64,000 nt of DNA from positions 1 through 64,000 of the forward strand of contig NZ_JANKBZ010000017.1 of NCBI RefSeq assembly GCF_024623785.1. Direction: 5' to 3'. This stretch comes from Archangium lipolyticum (GTDB lineage Bacteria; Myxococcota; Myxococcia; Myxococcales; Myxococcaceae). A program made the translations under genes and the position numbers. Shown here one piece after another: positions 27,844 to 38,073 of the stretch (within the stretch, counting starts at the first letter, position 1; the number at the start of each line of letters is the position of its first letter). The notes beneath the pieces were generated by a model. The model was given only the letters and a program-made list of their open reading frames with translations. It made no database searches and had not been told where the DNA came from.

Positions 27844-30735
27844 ATGTCCCATCTGGACCCGGCCGCGGTGCGGCTGATCGACGAGAACACCGAGACGCGG
27901 CGCGACGCGGTGGAGGCCGTCGACACCTCGGTGCTGGCGGGCCGCTACGTGCTGCGTCAGGCCCTGCTCACCGACGAGGACGCCGAGGTCCGTGCCTCCG
28001 CCGCGCGCCGGCTCGGAGAGGCGAGGGATGAGCGCTTCGCTCCGGCCCTGCTCGAGGCCTTGTGCGACCCGATGTCCAGTGTCCGCGACCGGGCCTGGCG
28101 CGCGCTGGCCCGGCTGGGCTCGCGGGAGTTGCTGCCGCATGCGTCGCGCGCCCTTCGCGAGGAGCCAGTCTGGTGGGTGCGCCGCGCCGCCATCCGTGCC
28201 GCGGGCTCGGTGGCGGGGAGTGGAGCGCTGGAGCTCCTGTTGGAGGCGCTGGAGGACCCCTTCTGGCGCGTGCGGAACGCGGCGGTGCAGGCCCTGGCGT
28301 GGCTCGGTGAGGCGGATGCTTTCGTGCGGGAGCGGGTGCGCGCCTTCGCGGAGGGCTCCCGGCACGGAGCGGTGAAGGCCGCCGCCGTGTACCTCGGGGG
28401 CGTGTGGGGCTCGGCGACCTCGTCTCCGGATGGGGAACCCCTGCCACCCCCAGAGCCGCTCCTGGTGGGGGTGGGGACCCTCGACAACGAGGATCCGGCG
28501 GTGGTGACGGCGAGGCTCGAACGGATGCCCGCTTCGGACGTTCCCGTGTCCGAGCTGGTGCGGTGGTTGGGAGATCCGCATGAGCCGCTGCGGGTGCTGG
28601 CGCGGCGGCGCCTGCGTGAACGGGGTGGGCCAGAGGCCCTCCGGCTCGCGATGCGCTGGCTGGACGAGCCTCGTGTCCCCCATGCCGCGGACGAGGTCCG
28701 TACGCTGCTCGAACGGCTCGACCTGGACGACATGGCGCTCGCCTCGCGGATCCTGGACGAGCCACCCCGGCCGGGGTCGGTGGAGTGGGCGGCTCGTGTG
28801 GCGGCACGAAGGGCCCACCCGGAGTTGCTGGAGCGCGTCCGCGTCCTGGCCCCGCACCCGGAGCCCGCCGTGCGGCGCGCGGCGCTCTCGGGGCTCGTGC
28901 ATGACCCGGAGAGCCGGGCGCGGGTCCTGTCCGCGCTCGACGACCCGGAGGAGGCGGTGCGGGCGGTTGCCCTCTCCGCGTGGGAGTCGAGGCCGGTGTC
29001 ACCGGAGGCGCTGGAGGCGTACGCCCGTGCGCTGGTGGCCTTCGCCCCCCGGGCCCGTACGCCTCGCGAGCGCCGTGCCGTCGCGGAGGCGGCGGCCTTC
29101 CTGGAGGACGAGGCACTGCTCGCGCGGGCCTCGGAGGACGTGGACCCGTCGGTCCGCGCGGTGGCACTGGCCGCGCTCGTGGAGAGGGGAGTGCTCTCGG
29201 AAACGGCGCTTCGCTCGGCGGCCGGGCACGAGGACCCGTGGATTCGCGCCGCCGTGCTGGACACGGACTCGGCGCGGACCGCGTGCACGAGCGATTCGGA
29301 TCCCTCGGTGCGCCGCGTGGCGATGCGGCTCCTCGTGTCCCGCCTTCACGAGCTGTCCCCCGAGGAATCACGCTCCGCCGGGCTCATGGGGGCGAGGTCT
29401 CCGGACCCGTGGATTCGCGCGCGCGCGGCCGGGCTGCTCGAGCCGGAGGGCGGGCGGGAGGAGTTGAGCGCGCTGCTGCGCCTGTCGCTGGACACCTCTC
29501 CCATGGTGCGAGCCGCGGCGGCCTCGGCGTTGGAGGAGTGCGAGACGCTCGAGGAGCGCCTGTCCGGGCTGCTGAACGGCCCCGAGCGCGAGCGGGACGA
29601 GGATGTTCGCGCCTCCGCCTACACGTGGCTGCTGCAACGGGCGGATGGCCCCGCCTTCGAGCGTCTGTGCGCGGCGCTGCGCGACGCCTCCGAGCCGGCG
29701 CGGGTGGTCTCTCACCTGGAGGCGATGACGCTCGTCTTCCCCGACGAGCTCTTCACGGGCGCCCCTGACATCGAGCAGCGGAGGCCCACGCGTCCCCAGC
29801 GGGCGAAGCCGGGCCCGCGCACGCAGCCGGAGTCCCCATCCCCTACGTCCCGAAGGCCCCTGGGCCAGACGGGGTTGAGCGTCTCACCGCTGGTGCTCTC
29901 GGGGGCGCACGGGCTGTCGGCCGGCTCGCTGGCCGAGGCCCACGAGGCGGGCGTGAATGCCTTCTTCTGGGAGCCGCGCTACACGGAGCTCACGCGCTTC
30001 CTGCGCTCGGGGCGCTCTCAGCGGGATGGGCTCGTGGTGGTGGCTGGCACGTACCACTCGGGGGCCGAGGCGATCCGCCGGGATGTCCAGGCCGCGCTGC
30101 GCCTGCTGCGCACGGACCGGCTGGATGTCTTCCTTTTGTTCTGGGTGCGCTCGCGCGAGCGGCTGGATGCGGAGAACTTCGAAGCGCTGGAGTCCCTGCG
30201 AGCAGAGGGGAAGGTGAGAGCCTTTGGTTTCTCCACGCATCACCGGGACATCGCGCTGGAGGCCCTGCGCCAGAATCCGTGGCCGGTGGTGATGACGCGT
30301 CACAGTGCGGCACACCCGGGTGCGGAGGCGGCCCTCCTTCCCGAGGCGCTCGCGCGAGGCACGGGAGTGCTGACCTTCACCGCCACCTGCTACGGGCGCC
30401 TCTTGCGGCCAGCGCCGGGGGAGCCGCCGGACACCGCGCTCCCGAGCGCCGTGGATTGCTACCGCTATTCGCTGTCACAGCCCGGGGTGGCGGCGAGCCT
30501 GAGCGCACCGCGCAACCACCGGGAGCTGAGGCAGAACCTGGAGGTGCTCGGGAGACCCTGGATGATGCCGGACGTGCTGGCGGCGATGCGTGCGCACGGA
30601 GCGCGGGTGCGCGCGAGCAACCAGCGCTTCAACGTCCTCGTGAGGCAGGCACCAGGAGGCACGCGAGACACCTTCCTGGCGCTGCTCGACGAGGACGAGC
30701 CTGGGCCCGAAGCGGGTGGGCTTCCAACTCCGTGA
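27844..30735 (+). CDS. HEAT-repeat protein fused to degenerate aldo-keto reductase domain
   Basis: A 963-aa cytoplasmic protein. Residues ~30-630 are a solenoid of HEAT / PBS-lyase-type repeats, recognisable by recurring D-P-x-x-x-V-R-x-x-A-x-x-A-L motifs (e.g. DEDAEVRASAARRLGEA, DPFWRVRNAAVQAL, SDPSVRRVAMRLL). From about residue 670 a second domain resembles aldo-keto reductases: PLGQTGLSVSPLVLSG, then strand/helix units and GKVRAFGFSTHHRDIALEAL. The catalytic tetrad is mostly gone: FFDTADVYG-type Asp/Tyr reads AFFWEPRYTE, the ATK lysine reads VAGTYH, and the LFQLH histidine reads FLLFWV. It is therefore probably a binding or scaffold module and not an oxidoreductase. No ribosome site precedes the ATG. 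Confidence 0.85.
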   Translation: MSHLDPAAVRLIDENTETRRDAVEAVDTSVLAGRYVLRQALLTDEDAEVRASAARRLGEARDERFAPALLEALCDPMSSVRDRAWRALARLGSRELLPHASRALREEPVWWVRRAAIRAAGSVAGSGALELLLEALEDPFWRVRNAAVQALAWLGEADAFVRERVRAFAEGSRHGAVKAAAVYLGGVWGSATSSPDGEPLPPPEPLLVGVGTLDNEDPAVVTARLERMPASDVPVSELVRWLGDPHEPLRVLARRRLRERGGPEALRLAMRWLDEPRVPHAADEVRTLLERLDLDDMALASRILDEPPRPGSVEWAARVAARRAHPELLERVRVLAPHPEPAVRRAALSGLVHDPESRARVLSALDDPEEAVRAVALSAWESRPVSPEALEAYARALVAFAPRARTPRERRAVAEAAAFLEDEALLARASEDVDPSVRAVALAALVERGVLSETALRSAAGHEDPWIRAAVLDTDSARTACTSDSDPSVRRVAMRLLVSRLHELSPEESRSAGLMGARSPDPWIRARAAGLLEPEGGREELSALLRLSLDTSPMVRAAAASALEECETLEERLSGLLNGPERERDEDVRASAYTWLLQRADGPAFERLCAALRDASEPARVVSHLEAMTLVFPDELFTGAPDIEQRRPTRPQRAKPGPRTQPESPSPTSRRPLGQTGLSVSPLVLSGAHGLSAGSLAEAHEAGVNAFFWEPRYTELTRFLRSGRSQRDGLVVVAGTYHSGAEAIRRDVQAALRLLRTDRLDVFLLFWVRSRERLDAENFEALESLRAEGKVRAFGFSTHHRDIALEALRQNPWPVVMTRHSAAHPGAEAALLPEALARGTGVLTFTATCYGRLLRPAPGEPPDTALPSAVDCYRYSLSQPGVAASLSAPRNHRELRQNLEVLGRPWMMPDVLAAMRAHGARVRASNQRFNVLVRQAPGGTRDTFLALLDEDEPGPEAGGLPTP

Positions 30736-30809
30736 GCCACCCGGTTCAGCGGGGGTGGTTTCTTCATTTCGAGCCGGGTTCGGAAATGAAGCAAGATGGG
30801 CTGGAGATC

Positions 30810-31202
30810 ATGACCGAACCGTCCCCGAATCCACGCTTCCGGTTCCTCTTCCTGGCGATCGGGTTCTTCTGCTTCGGCCTGGGGGTGCTCGGCGCGTTCC
30901 TGCCGCTGCTGCCGACGACGCCCTTCCTGCTCGTGTCGTTGTGGGCGTTCTCGCGCAGCTCCCGCCGCTTCCACCACTGGCTGTATACGCATCCGCGCTT
31001 CGGGCCCCGGCTCCAGGCCTGGAACGAGCACGGCGTCGTGCCGGTGAAGGTGAAGGCGAGCGCGCTCACCGCGATGGCGGTGAGCCTCTCGCTCATGGCG
31101 TTCGTCGCGCGGGTGAAGTGGCCGGTGCTCGCCGCGGCCGCGGCGCTGATGCTCGTGGGGGCGACGTACATCCTCAGCCGCCCGAGCCGCCCGCCCCGAT
31201 AG
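30810..31202 (+). CDS. DUF454 (YbaN-type) membrane protein
   Basis: A 130-aa inner-membrane protein of the YbaN/DUF454 family. The conserved signature LGVLGAFLPLLPTTPFLLVSLWAFSRSS is at residues ~25-52, followed by HHWLYTHPRFGP, and two more helices near the C-terminus (about 82-120). Function of the family is unknown. GGAG sits just before ATG 30810; an ATG eight codons earlier is possible. The last 29 bases overlap the 3' end of the convergent PhlG-like gene. Confidence 0.88.
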   Translation: MTEPSPNPRFRFLFLAIGFFCFGLGVLGAFLPLLPTTPFLLVSLWAFSRSSRRFHHWLYTHPRFGPRLQAWNEHGVVPVKVKASALTAMAVSLSLMAFVARVKWPVLAAAAALMLVGATYILSRPSRPPR

Positions 31203-31995
31203 CCCTGGCGGCTCCGCTGCCGTTCGCCTGGCGGTACAGCGCGGGCAGGAAGCGGGCGAGGTGATTCATCTCCTCGGCGCAATGCACCAGCAGCTCCAGC
31301 CCCAGCCGGTCCGGCATGACGCGCCGGCGCACCGGCGGGAGATTGGCCAGACGCGAGAGCGCGCCTCCGAGCACGGGCAGCCGCACCCGCACGTCCCCGA
31401 GCCAGAAGCGGCTGCGCATCTCGCACCCGCCCTCGACATGGCGGATGAGGTGGATGAGGTGGCCCACGGCCAGGGGCGTGCCCCGGAACGCCGTGCGGGC
31501 GCACACGGCCGTGCCCACGTTGGCTCGCGCGAGCCCGTCGGCCGTGAGGCCGTACACGCCCGGGTCGGCGAACTCGATGGACAGCTTCATCAACTCGGCG
31601 CCGATGTACTCGTCCACGTAGGACACGTTGCCCACGTAGCGCTCACGGTATCCCGGCAGGTGGGAGCGGTCCTCCTTCACCGTCGCCTTCAGGTGCGCCT
31701 TGGGATGCCACAGCCGGTAGCGCTCCGAGGACGTCAGGTGCCAGCCGAACCACCAGTCGATCATCTCCCCGGTGACGCCCGGCATCTCCGTGCGCACGGA
31801 GACGACCAGCATTCCCTCCGGGTGTCGCTCGACGCCATCCTCCACTGGCAGGTAGCCGGGATCGAGCAGGCGCGGGGCCTGGACCAGGCCGAGGGGGTCG
31901 GAGTCCCGCCGCACGCCTCGGGCGAGGGCCTCCTTCACCCGCTCGGGGATGGGCTTCATCTCGAGTTGGAACGCACGCAGGTCCAGTTCGGGCAT
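31174..31995 (-). CDS. DAPG/phloretin hydrolase-like (PhlG family) protein
   Basis: A 273-aa protein resembling the PhlG/phloretin hydrolase family of zinc-dependent C-C bond hydrolases that act on acylphloroglucinols such as 2,4-diacetylphloroglucinol. The diagnostic block is VRTEMPGVTGEMIDWWFGWHLTSSERYRLWHPKAH (two pieces around residues 70-105), with the family's conserved tryptophans, His and Glu. RYVGNVSYVDEYIGAEL and the C-terminal HCAEEMNHLARFLP contribute further likely metal ligands. AGGA stands seven bases before ATG 31995. No polyketide synthase is nearby, so the natural substrate is unknown and could be any acyl phenol. The 3' end overlaps the DUF454 gene by 29 bases. Confidence 0.75.
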   Translation of the reverse strand: MPELDLRAFQLEMKPIPERVKEALARGVRRDSDPLGLVQAPRLLDPGYLPVEDGVERHPEGMLVVSVRTEMPGVTGEMIDWWFGWHLTSSERYRLWHPKAHLKATVKEDRSHLPGYRERYVGNVSYVDEYIGAELMKLSIEFADPGVYGLTADGLARANVGTAVCARTAFRGTPLAVGHLIHLIRHVEGGCEMRSRFWLGDVRVRLPVLGGALSRLANLPPVRRRVMPDRLGLELLVHCAEEMNHLARFLPALYRQANGSGAARAIGAGGSGG

Positions 31996-32190
31996 GCGTG
32001 CATCCTGGATCATCGAGGGAAAAGGCGCTCGCTCTCCCGCCTGTTTCCGCCTCGAGCCTGCCCTGAAGGCCTGACGGGTGGCGCTCCTGGACTACCTGGA
32101 GGTGAACATCTCGGATGGATGGGGAGGAGCGGGCGCGTGTTGCTGTGTATGTGTGTACTGCCGTCACGAGCCCTCCACCAGGTTCTCTTC

Positions 32191-35100
32191 ATGCGAGCTT
32201 CTTCTCCTGACCATCCCCTGTCTCCCGTTCTGAATGATGTGCTTCGAGGGGGAGGGGAGATGGGCGAGCTCATGCGGGCGCTGGACTGGTCCAGAACGCC
32301 CGTGGGGCCGGTGGAGACGTGGCCGCAGAGCCTCCGGACCGTCCTCTCCATCCTCCTCACCAGCCGGCACCCCATCTTCGTCTGGTGGGGGAAGGAGCTC
32401 GTCCAGTTCTACAACGACGGCTACCGGCCCATTCTGGGCGCCACCAAGCACCCCAGGGGCCTGGGGCAGCGGGGGCGGGAGGGCTGGACGGAGGTCTGGG
32501 ATGTCATCGGTCCCATGATCGAGGCCGTCATGGAGCGGGGCGAGTCCACCTTCATCGAGGATGGGCTGCTGTGCCTGGACCGGAACGGCTACGTGGAGGA
32601 GGCGTACTTCACCTATGCCTACTCGCCCATCCGGGACGAGTCCGGGGGCATTGGTGGCATCTTCTGCGCGTGCACGGAGACCACCGAGCGCATCCTGGGT
32701 GAGCGGCGCCTCCAGATGCTGCGGGAGCTGAGCGAGGTTTCGGGCGAGCAGAAGAGCGCGGAGGAGGGATGCCGCAAGGCCGCGCGCGTTCTCGCCTCCA
32801 ACCCCCACGATGTCCCCTTCGCCCTGCTGTACCTGACCGAGGCGCGGGGCGGGGCGGCCCAACTGGTGGCCACGGTGGGCGTGGAGCCGGGCAGCACCGC
32901 CGCCCCGTCCAGGCTCGACGCTGGCGACGCCAGCGCGCCGTGGTCCTGGGCCTCCGTCGAGAGCACGGGCCAGGCCGTCCTGCTGGCGACCCTGCCTCCT
33001 TCCCTGGGCACGCTCCCGGGAGGCCCCTGGCCGGAGGCGGCGTCCTCGGCCCTGGTGCTGCCCCTGTCCAAGCCGGGCCACGACAAGCCCGCGGGCATGC
33101 TGGTGGTGGGCATCAGCCCGCGCAAGGCGTTGGATGTGAAGTACCGCGGCTTCCTGGAGCTCACCGCGACGCACATCGCCAACCTCATCACCAACGCTCG
33201 CGCCTACGAGGAGGAGAAGCGGCGCGCCGAGGCGCTCGCGGAGCTGGACCGGGCCAAGACGGACTTCTTCTCCAATGTCAGCCACGAGTTCAGGACGCCC
33301 CTCACGCTGCTGCTGGGCCCGGTGGAAGAGGGCCTCATGGACGCCGAGCAACCCCTTCCTCCGCGTCAGCGCGAGCGGCAGGAAGCCGTCCACCGCAACG
33401 GCTTGCGGTTGTTGAAGCTCGTCAACACCCTGCTGGACTTCTCCCGCCTCGAGGCCGGGCGCGTGCAGGCCAGCTTCCGTCCCACCGACCTGTCCGCCCT
33501 GACGGAGGACCTGGCCAGCACCTTCCGCTCCACCCTCGAGCGCGCGGGGTTGCGGCTGGTGGTGGACTGCCCGCCGCTGCCCGGGCCCGTCTACGTGGAC
33601 GAGGAGATGTGGGAGAAGGTTGTCCTGAACCTGCTGTCCAATGCCTTCAAGTTCACCCTGGAAGGGGAGATTCGCGTCGCCCTCTCGCTCCAGGGGGAGT
33701 CCGTCCGTCTCACGGTGGCGGATACGGGCACGGGCATTCCCTCCCACGAGCTGCCGCACCTGTTCGAGCGCTTCCACCGGGTGCGGGGCGCGAAGGGCCG
33801 CACCAACGAGGGCAGTGGCATCGGGCTCGCCCTGGTGAAGGAGCTCGTCAAGCTGCATGGCGGGACGGTGGAGGTCCAGAGCACCCTGGACCAGGGCAGC
33901 ACCTTCACCGTGTCGCTTCCCCTGGGCTCGGCTCACCTGCCGCCGGAGCACATCCAGGCGGCGTCTCCCCTCTCCTCCACAAGGCTGGGGCGGGCTCCCT
34001 TCCTGGAGGAAGCGGCGCAATGGGGGGACGCGGCCGTGCCCGAGGCGCGGGTGGTTCGCCAGGGGGGCCAGGGCCCGGAGCGCATCCTCCTCGTGGACGA
34101 CAACGCGGACATGCGCGCCTACGTCCAGCGGCTCCTCGGCGAGCACTGGACGGTGGAGGCGGTGTCCAATGGCGTGGCGGCCCTCGCCGCGGCCCGCGAG
34201 CGCACACCCCACCTGGTGGTGAGTGACGTGATGATGCCAGGCCTGGACGGCTTCGGGCTCCTGCGCGAGCTGCGCGCGGACCCGCGGACCGCGTCCATCC
34301 CTGTCATCCTCCTGTCGGCGCGGGCGGGAGAGGAGGCCTCCATCGAGGGAATGCGGGCGGGCGCCGACGACTACCTGGTGAAGCCTTTCTCGGCGCGAGA
34401 GCTCGTGTCCCGCGTCGGCGCGAGACTGGAGATCGCCCGGGCCCACGCCGAGACCCGGAATGCCCGCGCCCGGCTCCACGAGCAGCTCATGCAGGCGCCC
34501 GTGGGCGTGTGCTTCTTCACGGGTCCGGAGCTCGCGTACGAGTTCGCCAACCCGCGCTACCTCGAGATGGTGGGCCGCCAGGAGGACCTGATAGGCAAAC
34601 CCATGCGGAAGGCCTACCCCGAGCTCCCCGACGACGCCGCCGTCTTCCAGATGTTGGAGGGCGTGTACACGAGCGGCCAGACCTTCACGTCGGACGACTT
34701 CCGCGTCCCGCTGGACAGGCGCGGCAACGGCGTGCCGGAGGACGTGTACTTCCAGCTCACCTGTCAGCCCATGCGCGATGCGACGGGCACCATCGTGGGC
34801 GTCATGGCGGTGGCCGTGGACGTGACGCCCCAGGTCCTGGCCCGCAACCAGGTCGAGAAGCTCGCGGCGGCGGAGCACGAGGCCCGTGGCCGCGCGGAGG
34901 ATGCCGACAGGCGCAAGGACGAGTTCCTCGCCATGCTGGCCCACGAGCTGCGCAATCCCCTGGCCGCCTTGAGTACGGCCCTGGAGATGATGGGCCGCGT
35001 CCAGGGTGACGAGGCCCGGGAGGCCCGTCTCCGGGAGACGTGCAGGCGCCAGGTGATCAACCTGGTGCGCCTGGTCGATGATCTCCTGGACGTGTCGAGG

Positions 35101-36039
35101 ATTACCCGGGGCAAGGTGGAGCTGCGCAGGAAGGAGGTGGACTTCACCTCCATCGTCCAGAACGCCATTGGAACGAGCCGCTCCCAGATCGACGGGCGCG
35201 GGCACGAGCTCACCGTGACGTTCGGCCCTGGAGACTTCCGCATGGAGGCGGACGCCACGCGCCTGGAGCAGGTGGTCTCCAACCTCCTCACCAACGCGGC
35301 CAAGTACACCGAGCCCGGTGGCCACATCTCCGTGCGCGTGGGACGTGAGGAGCGTCAGGGCGTCCCGTGGGCCGTCCTCCACGTGCGCGACACCGGGCGC
35401 GGCATTCCCCCGGACATGCTGGACAAGGTGTTCGAGATGTTCGTCCAGGTCGACAAGTCGATCGACCGGGCCGGTGGCGGGCTGGGCATCGGACTGACGC
35501 TGGTGGAGAGGCTGGTGGGCATGCACGGTGGCACCATCACCGCGCGGAGCGAGGGGCTCGGACGAGGCAGCGAATTCATCGTCCGGCTCCCCCTGTCCCG
35601 CCAGGCGCCCCTGGCCGTCCAGACGCCTTCCTTCCTTCCACTCGCGGCGCCCGCTTCACCCCGGAAGCGCCGGGTGTTGCTGGTGGAGGACAGCCCGGAC
35701 GTGCGCGAGATGATGCAGGAGCTCCTGGAGGAGCTGGGGCACGAGGTGGAGGTGGCCACCAATGGCCTGGAAGGGGCGGCGAAGGTGTTGGATGTGCGCC
35801 CGGACGTGGCCCTCGTGGACGTGGGCCTTCCCGGCATCGATGGCTACGAGGTGGCCCGGCGGGTGCGCGCGTCGAAGGACGGAGGCTCCTTCTACCTGGT
35901 CGCGCTCACGGGCTATGGCGGCTCGGAGGCCAGGTCCAAGGCCCTGGAGGCCGGCTTCGACGTGCACCTCGTCAAGCCCATCGACGTGGACGATCTGCCC
36001 CGTGTCCTGGAGGGCTCTCGCCGCGACGCGCCCACTTGA
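32191..36039 (+). CDS. Double hybrid histidine kinase (PAS-GAF-HK-REC-PAS-HK-REC)
   Basis: A 1282-aa soluble hybrid kinase with two complete kinase modules. Order: PAS (about 20-170, beginning [19 protein letters not shown]), GAF-like (180-340), first HisKA with [16 protein letters not shown] (about 363), HATPase (470-590), receiver 1 (630-745, Asp in VVSDVMMPG), second PAS (760-885), second HisKA with [12 protein letters not shown] (about 917), HATPase (1013-1136) and receiver 2 (1159-1273, Asp in ALVDVGLPG). No membrane segment, so it senses a cytoplasmic signal. Such proteins let two phosphorelays be integrated in one molecule. It is monocistronic, and its stop is 3 bases from the convergent opgH stop. 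Confidence 0.94.
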   Translation: MRASSPDHPLSPVLNDVLRGGGEMGELMRALDWSRTPVGPVETWPQSLRTVLSILLTSRHPIFVWWGKELVQFYNDGYRPILGATKHPRGLGQRGREGWTEVWDVIGPMIEAVMERGESTFIEDGLLCLDRNGYVEEAYFTYAYSPIRDESGGIGGIFCACTETTERILGERRLQMLRELSEVSGEQKSAEEGCRKAARVLASNPHDVPFALLYLTEARGGAAQLVATVGVEPGSTAAPSRLDAGDASAPWSWASVESTGQAVLLATLPPSLGTLPGGPWPEAASSALVLPLSKPGHDKPAGMLVVGISPRKALDVKYRGFLELTATHIANLITNARAYEEEKRRAEALAELDRAKTDFFSNVSHEFRTPLTLLLGPVEEGLMDAEQPLPPRQRERQEAVHRNGLRLLKLVNTLLDFSRLEAGRVQASFRPTDLSALTEDLASTFRSTLERAGLRLVVDCPPLPGPVYVDEEMWEKVVLNLLSNAFKFTLEGEIRVALSLQGESVRLTVADTGTGIPSHELPHLFERFHRVRGAKGRTNEGSGIGLALVKELVKLHGGTVEVQSTLDQGSTFTVSLPLGSAHLPPEHIQAASPLSSTRLGRAPFLEEAAQWGDAAVPEARVVRQGGQGPERILLVDDNADMRAYVQRLLGEHWTVEAVSNGVAALAAARERTPHLVVSDVMMPGLDGFGLLRELRADPRTASIPVILLSARAGEEASIEGMRAGADDYLVKPFSARELVSRVGARLEIARAHAETRNARARLHEQLMQAPVGVCFFTGPELAYEFANPRYLEMVGRQEDLIGKPMRKAYPELPDDAAVFQMLEGVYTSGQTFTSDDFRVPLDRRGNGVPEDVYFQLTCQPMRDATGTIVGVMAVAVDVTPQVLARNQVEKLAAAEHEARGRAEDADRRKDEFLAMLAHELRNPLAALSTALEMMGRVQGDEAREARLRETCRRQVINLVRLVDDLLDVSRITRGKVELRRKEVDFTSIVQNAIGTSRSQIDGRGHELTVTFGPGDFRMEADATRLEQVVSNLLTNAAKYTEPGGHISVRVGREERQGVPWAVLHVRDTGRGIPPDMLDKVFEMFVQVDKSIDRAGGGLGIGLTLVERLVGMHGGTITARSEGLGRGSEFIVRLPLSRQAPLAVQTPSFLPLAAPASPRKRRVLLVEDSPDVREMMQELLEELGHEVEVATNGLEGAAKVLDVRPDVALVDVGLPGIDGYEVARRVRASKDGGSFYLVALTGYGGSEARSKALEAGFDVHLVKPIDVDDLPRVLEGSRRDAPT

Positions 36040-36042
36040 GCC

Positions 36043-38058
36043 TCACGCGTACCGCGGCCGCGCCTGTTCGAGCGTCGCCGCGTCCAGCAGCACGGCCACC
36101 TTCTCGTTGGCGGAGAGCTGCTCCGGCTGTCCCTCCAGCAGCTTGCGGCGCGCCGAGGCGAGCGCGAGCGACGTCACGTCGATGCCCGGCGAGGACGCCA
36201 GCAGGGCCAGGTGCAGCGCGTGCGCGCGCGGATCCTTCAGCACCCGCTCCAGCCCGTCTCCCACCGGCTCCAGCTCCCGCTCGGAGAGCTCGAGCGCCCG
36301 GGCCACCACCGGCGGCGGGGCCGACTCCTCGGGGATGAGGAACAGGCCATGCCGCGCCGCCCACGTGCCCAGCGACGCGCGCGCCGTCCACACCGACAGG
36401 GGGATGGACAGCAACAGCCCGGCCACCACGGGGGACAGCCACGGGAGCAGTCCCGGGGACACGAGGAAGGCCACGGCCGCCAGCACCACGCCCACCGCGG
36501 TGTGGACCGCATGGCGCCGCGCCGCCTCCGCCCAGGGCAGGTCCTGGTCGTCGCGCTGCTGGCTCGTCCAGGACACCCGGTAGCCGAGCAGCGTGCCGAA
36601 GACGAAGTGCGACTGGAAGAGCATCATCACCGGCGCGAGCAGCGTGGAGAGCACGCTCTCCATCAGCGCGCTCAGCACCAGGCGGACCCGGCCACCCATG
36701 CGCGCGGCATGCTCCCGATTCGCCAGGGCCAGCGCGAGCCCGAAGGCCTTGGGCAGCAGCAGCATGGCCAGGGACACCGTCATCAGCCGCAGCGCGCCCT
36801 CCGAGTCGAACGTGGGCCACACGGGGAAGAGCGTGCGGTGCTCCGGGAAGTACGCCGGCTCCACGAACCCATCGTGCAGCGCCGCCACCAGCCCCGTTGC
36901 CAGGAAGAGCAGCCACAGCGGCGAGGCCACATAGGACATCACGCCCATGAGGAAGTGCGCCCGGCTGAAGGGGTGCAGCCCGCCGGCGAGGACGAGCCGC
37001 AGGTGCTGGAGGTTGCCCTGGCACCAGCGCCGGTCCCGCTGCGCGTAGGCCAGCAGGTGGGGAGGGGGCTGCTCGTAGCTGCCGCCCAGCTCCGGCACCA
37101 GCCACACCGTGTAGCCGGCGCGCCGCATCAGCGCCGCCTCCACGAAGTCATGGCTGAGGATGTGGCCGCCGAAGGGCTGCTGCCCCGGCAGCACGGGCAG
37201 CCCGCAGTGCTCGGTGAAGGCCGCCACGCGCAGGATGGCGTTGTGGCCCCAGTAGTTGGACTCCCCGAGCTGCCAGGCCGCCGCGCCCGCGGCCACCACG
37301 GGCCCGTACACCCGGCCGGCGAACTGCTGCAGGCGGGCGAAGAGCGTGGCCCGTCCCACCAGCTGCGGCGGGGCCTGGAGGATGCCCACGCGCGGGTTGA
37401 GCTCCATCAACCGGGCCATCTTCACCAGCGTGTCGCCGGACATGAGGCTGTCGGCGTCCAGCACCACCATGAAGTCGTACCGGCGGCCCCAGCGCTCGCA
37501 GAAGTCGGCGAGGTTGCCCGCCTTCTTCCCCGTGTTGTCCGAGCGCCGCCGGTAGAAGATGCGCCCCTGTCCGCCCACCCGGCGGCACAGGTCCGCCCAC
37601 GCCAGCTCCTCGGCCACCCAGGCCTCGGCGCGCGTGGAGTCACTCAGCACGTAGAAGTCGAAGGACTCCAACTGCCCCGTGGCCGCCACCGACTCGTAGG
37701 TGGCCTGCACGTTGGCGAAGACCGACGCGGGGTCCTCGTTGTGGATGGGCATCACCACCGCGGTGCGGCGCTTCAGCGGGGCCGCCTCTTCCCGGGCGTC
37801 CGGCCACCGCAGGCCGGGCAGCCGCCGGCCGAGCGCGAGCTGGATGAAGCCCGCCACCGCCGCCCAGAAGGACAGGGAGATCCACGCGAAGCAGAGGATG
37901 AAGAGGCCCGCCATGAGCAGCTCGGGCGGGGTGTGGCCCTTGACGCTCAGCAGGCGGAGCATCTCCCACGCCGCGGCGAGGGTGGAGAGCGCGGTCAGGC
38001 CGAGGACACACGCCCGGCGGAGCCCGGCGGAGCCGGGAGAGAAGGAGTGCGCGTACAT
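36043..38058 (-). CDS. mdoH: Periplasmic glucan glucosyltransferase OpgH/MdoH
   Basis: A 671-aa inner-membrane GT2 glycosyltransferase that polymerises beta-1,2-linked glucose from UDP-glucose for osmoregulated periplasmic glucans. Two N-terminal helices (about 15-80) precede the catalytic domain with TAVVMPIHNEDP, the nucleotide-sugar motif VVLDADSLMS, a SHDFVEA base and the processive signature QRDRRWCQGN; five or six helices follow. The C-terminal ~100 residues are cytoplasmic. It is the distal gene of an operon opgG - small unknown gene - opgH. The intermediate gene ends 15 bases before this ATG. Confidence 0.95.
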   Translation of the reverse strand: MYAHSFSPGSAGLRRACVLGLTALSTLAAAWEMLRLLSVKGHTPPELLMAGLFILCFAWISLSFWAAVAGFIQLALGRRLPGLRWPDAREEAAPLKRRTAVVMPIHNEDPASVFANVQATYESVAATGQLESFDFYVLSDSTRAEAWVAEELAWADLCRRVGGQGRIFYRRRSDNTGKKAGNLADFCERWGRRYDFMVVLDADSLMSGDTLVKMARLMELNPRVGILQAPPQLVGRATLFARLQQFAGRVYGPVVAAGAAAWQLGESNYWGHNAILRVAAFTEHCGLPVLPGQQPFGGHILSHDFVEAALMRRAGYTVWLVPELGGSYEQPPPHLLAYAQRDRRWCQGNLQHLRLVLAGGLHPFSRAHFLMGVMSYVASPLWLLFLATGLVAALHDGFVEPAYFPEHRTLFPVWPTFDSEGALRLMTVSLAMLLLPKAFGLALALANREHAARMGGRVRLVLSALMESVLSTLLAPVMMLFQSHFVFGTLLGYRVSWTSQQRDDQDLPWAEAARRHAVHTAVGVVLAAVAFLVSPGLLPWLSPVVAGLLLSIPLSVWTARASLGTWAARHGLFLIPEESAPPPVVARALELSERELEPVGDGLERVLKDPRAHALHLALLASSPGIDVTSLALASARRKLLEGQPEQLSANEKVAVLLDAATLEQARPRYA

Positions 38059-38073
38059 GAGAGCGTCCGTGCC

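Noticed and set aside
32164-35526. 1120-aa minus-strand frame over the hybrid kinase
   Set aside because: It is the complement of high-GC codons of a gene with clear domains; it is His/Arg/Leu-rich, with no recognisable motif.
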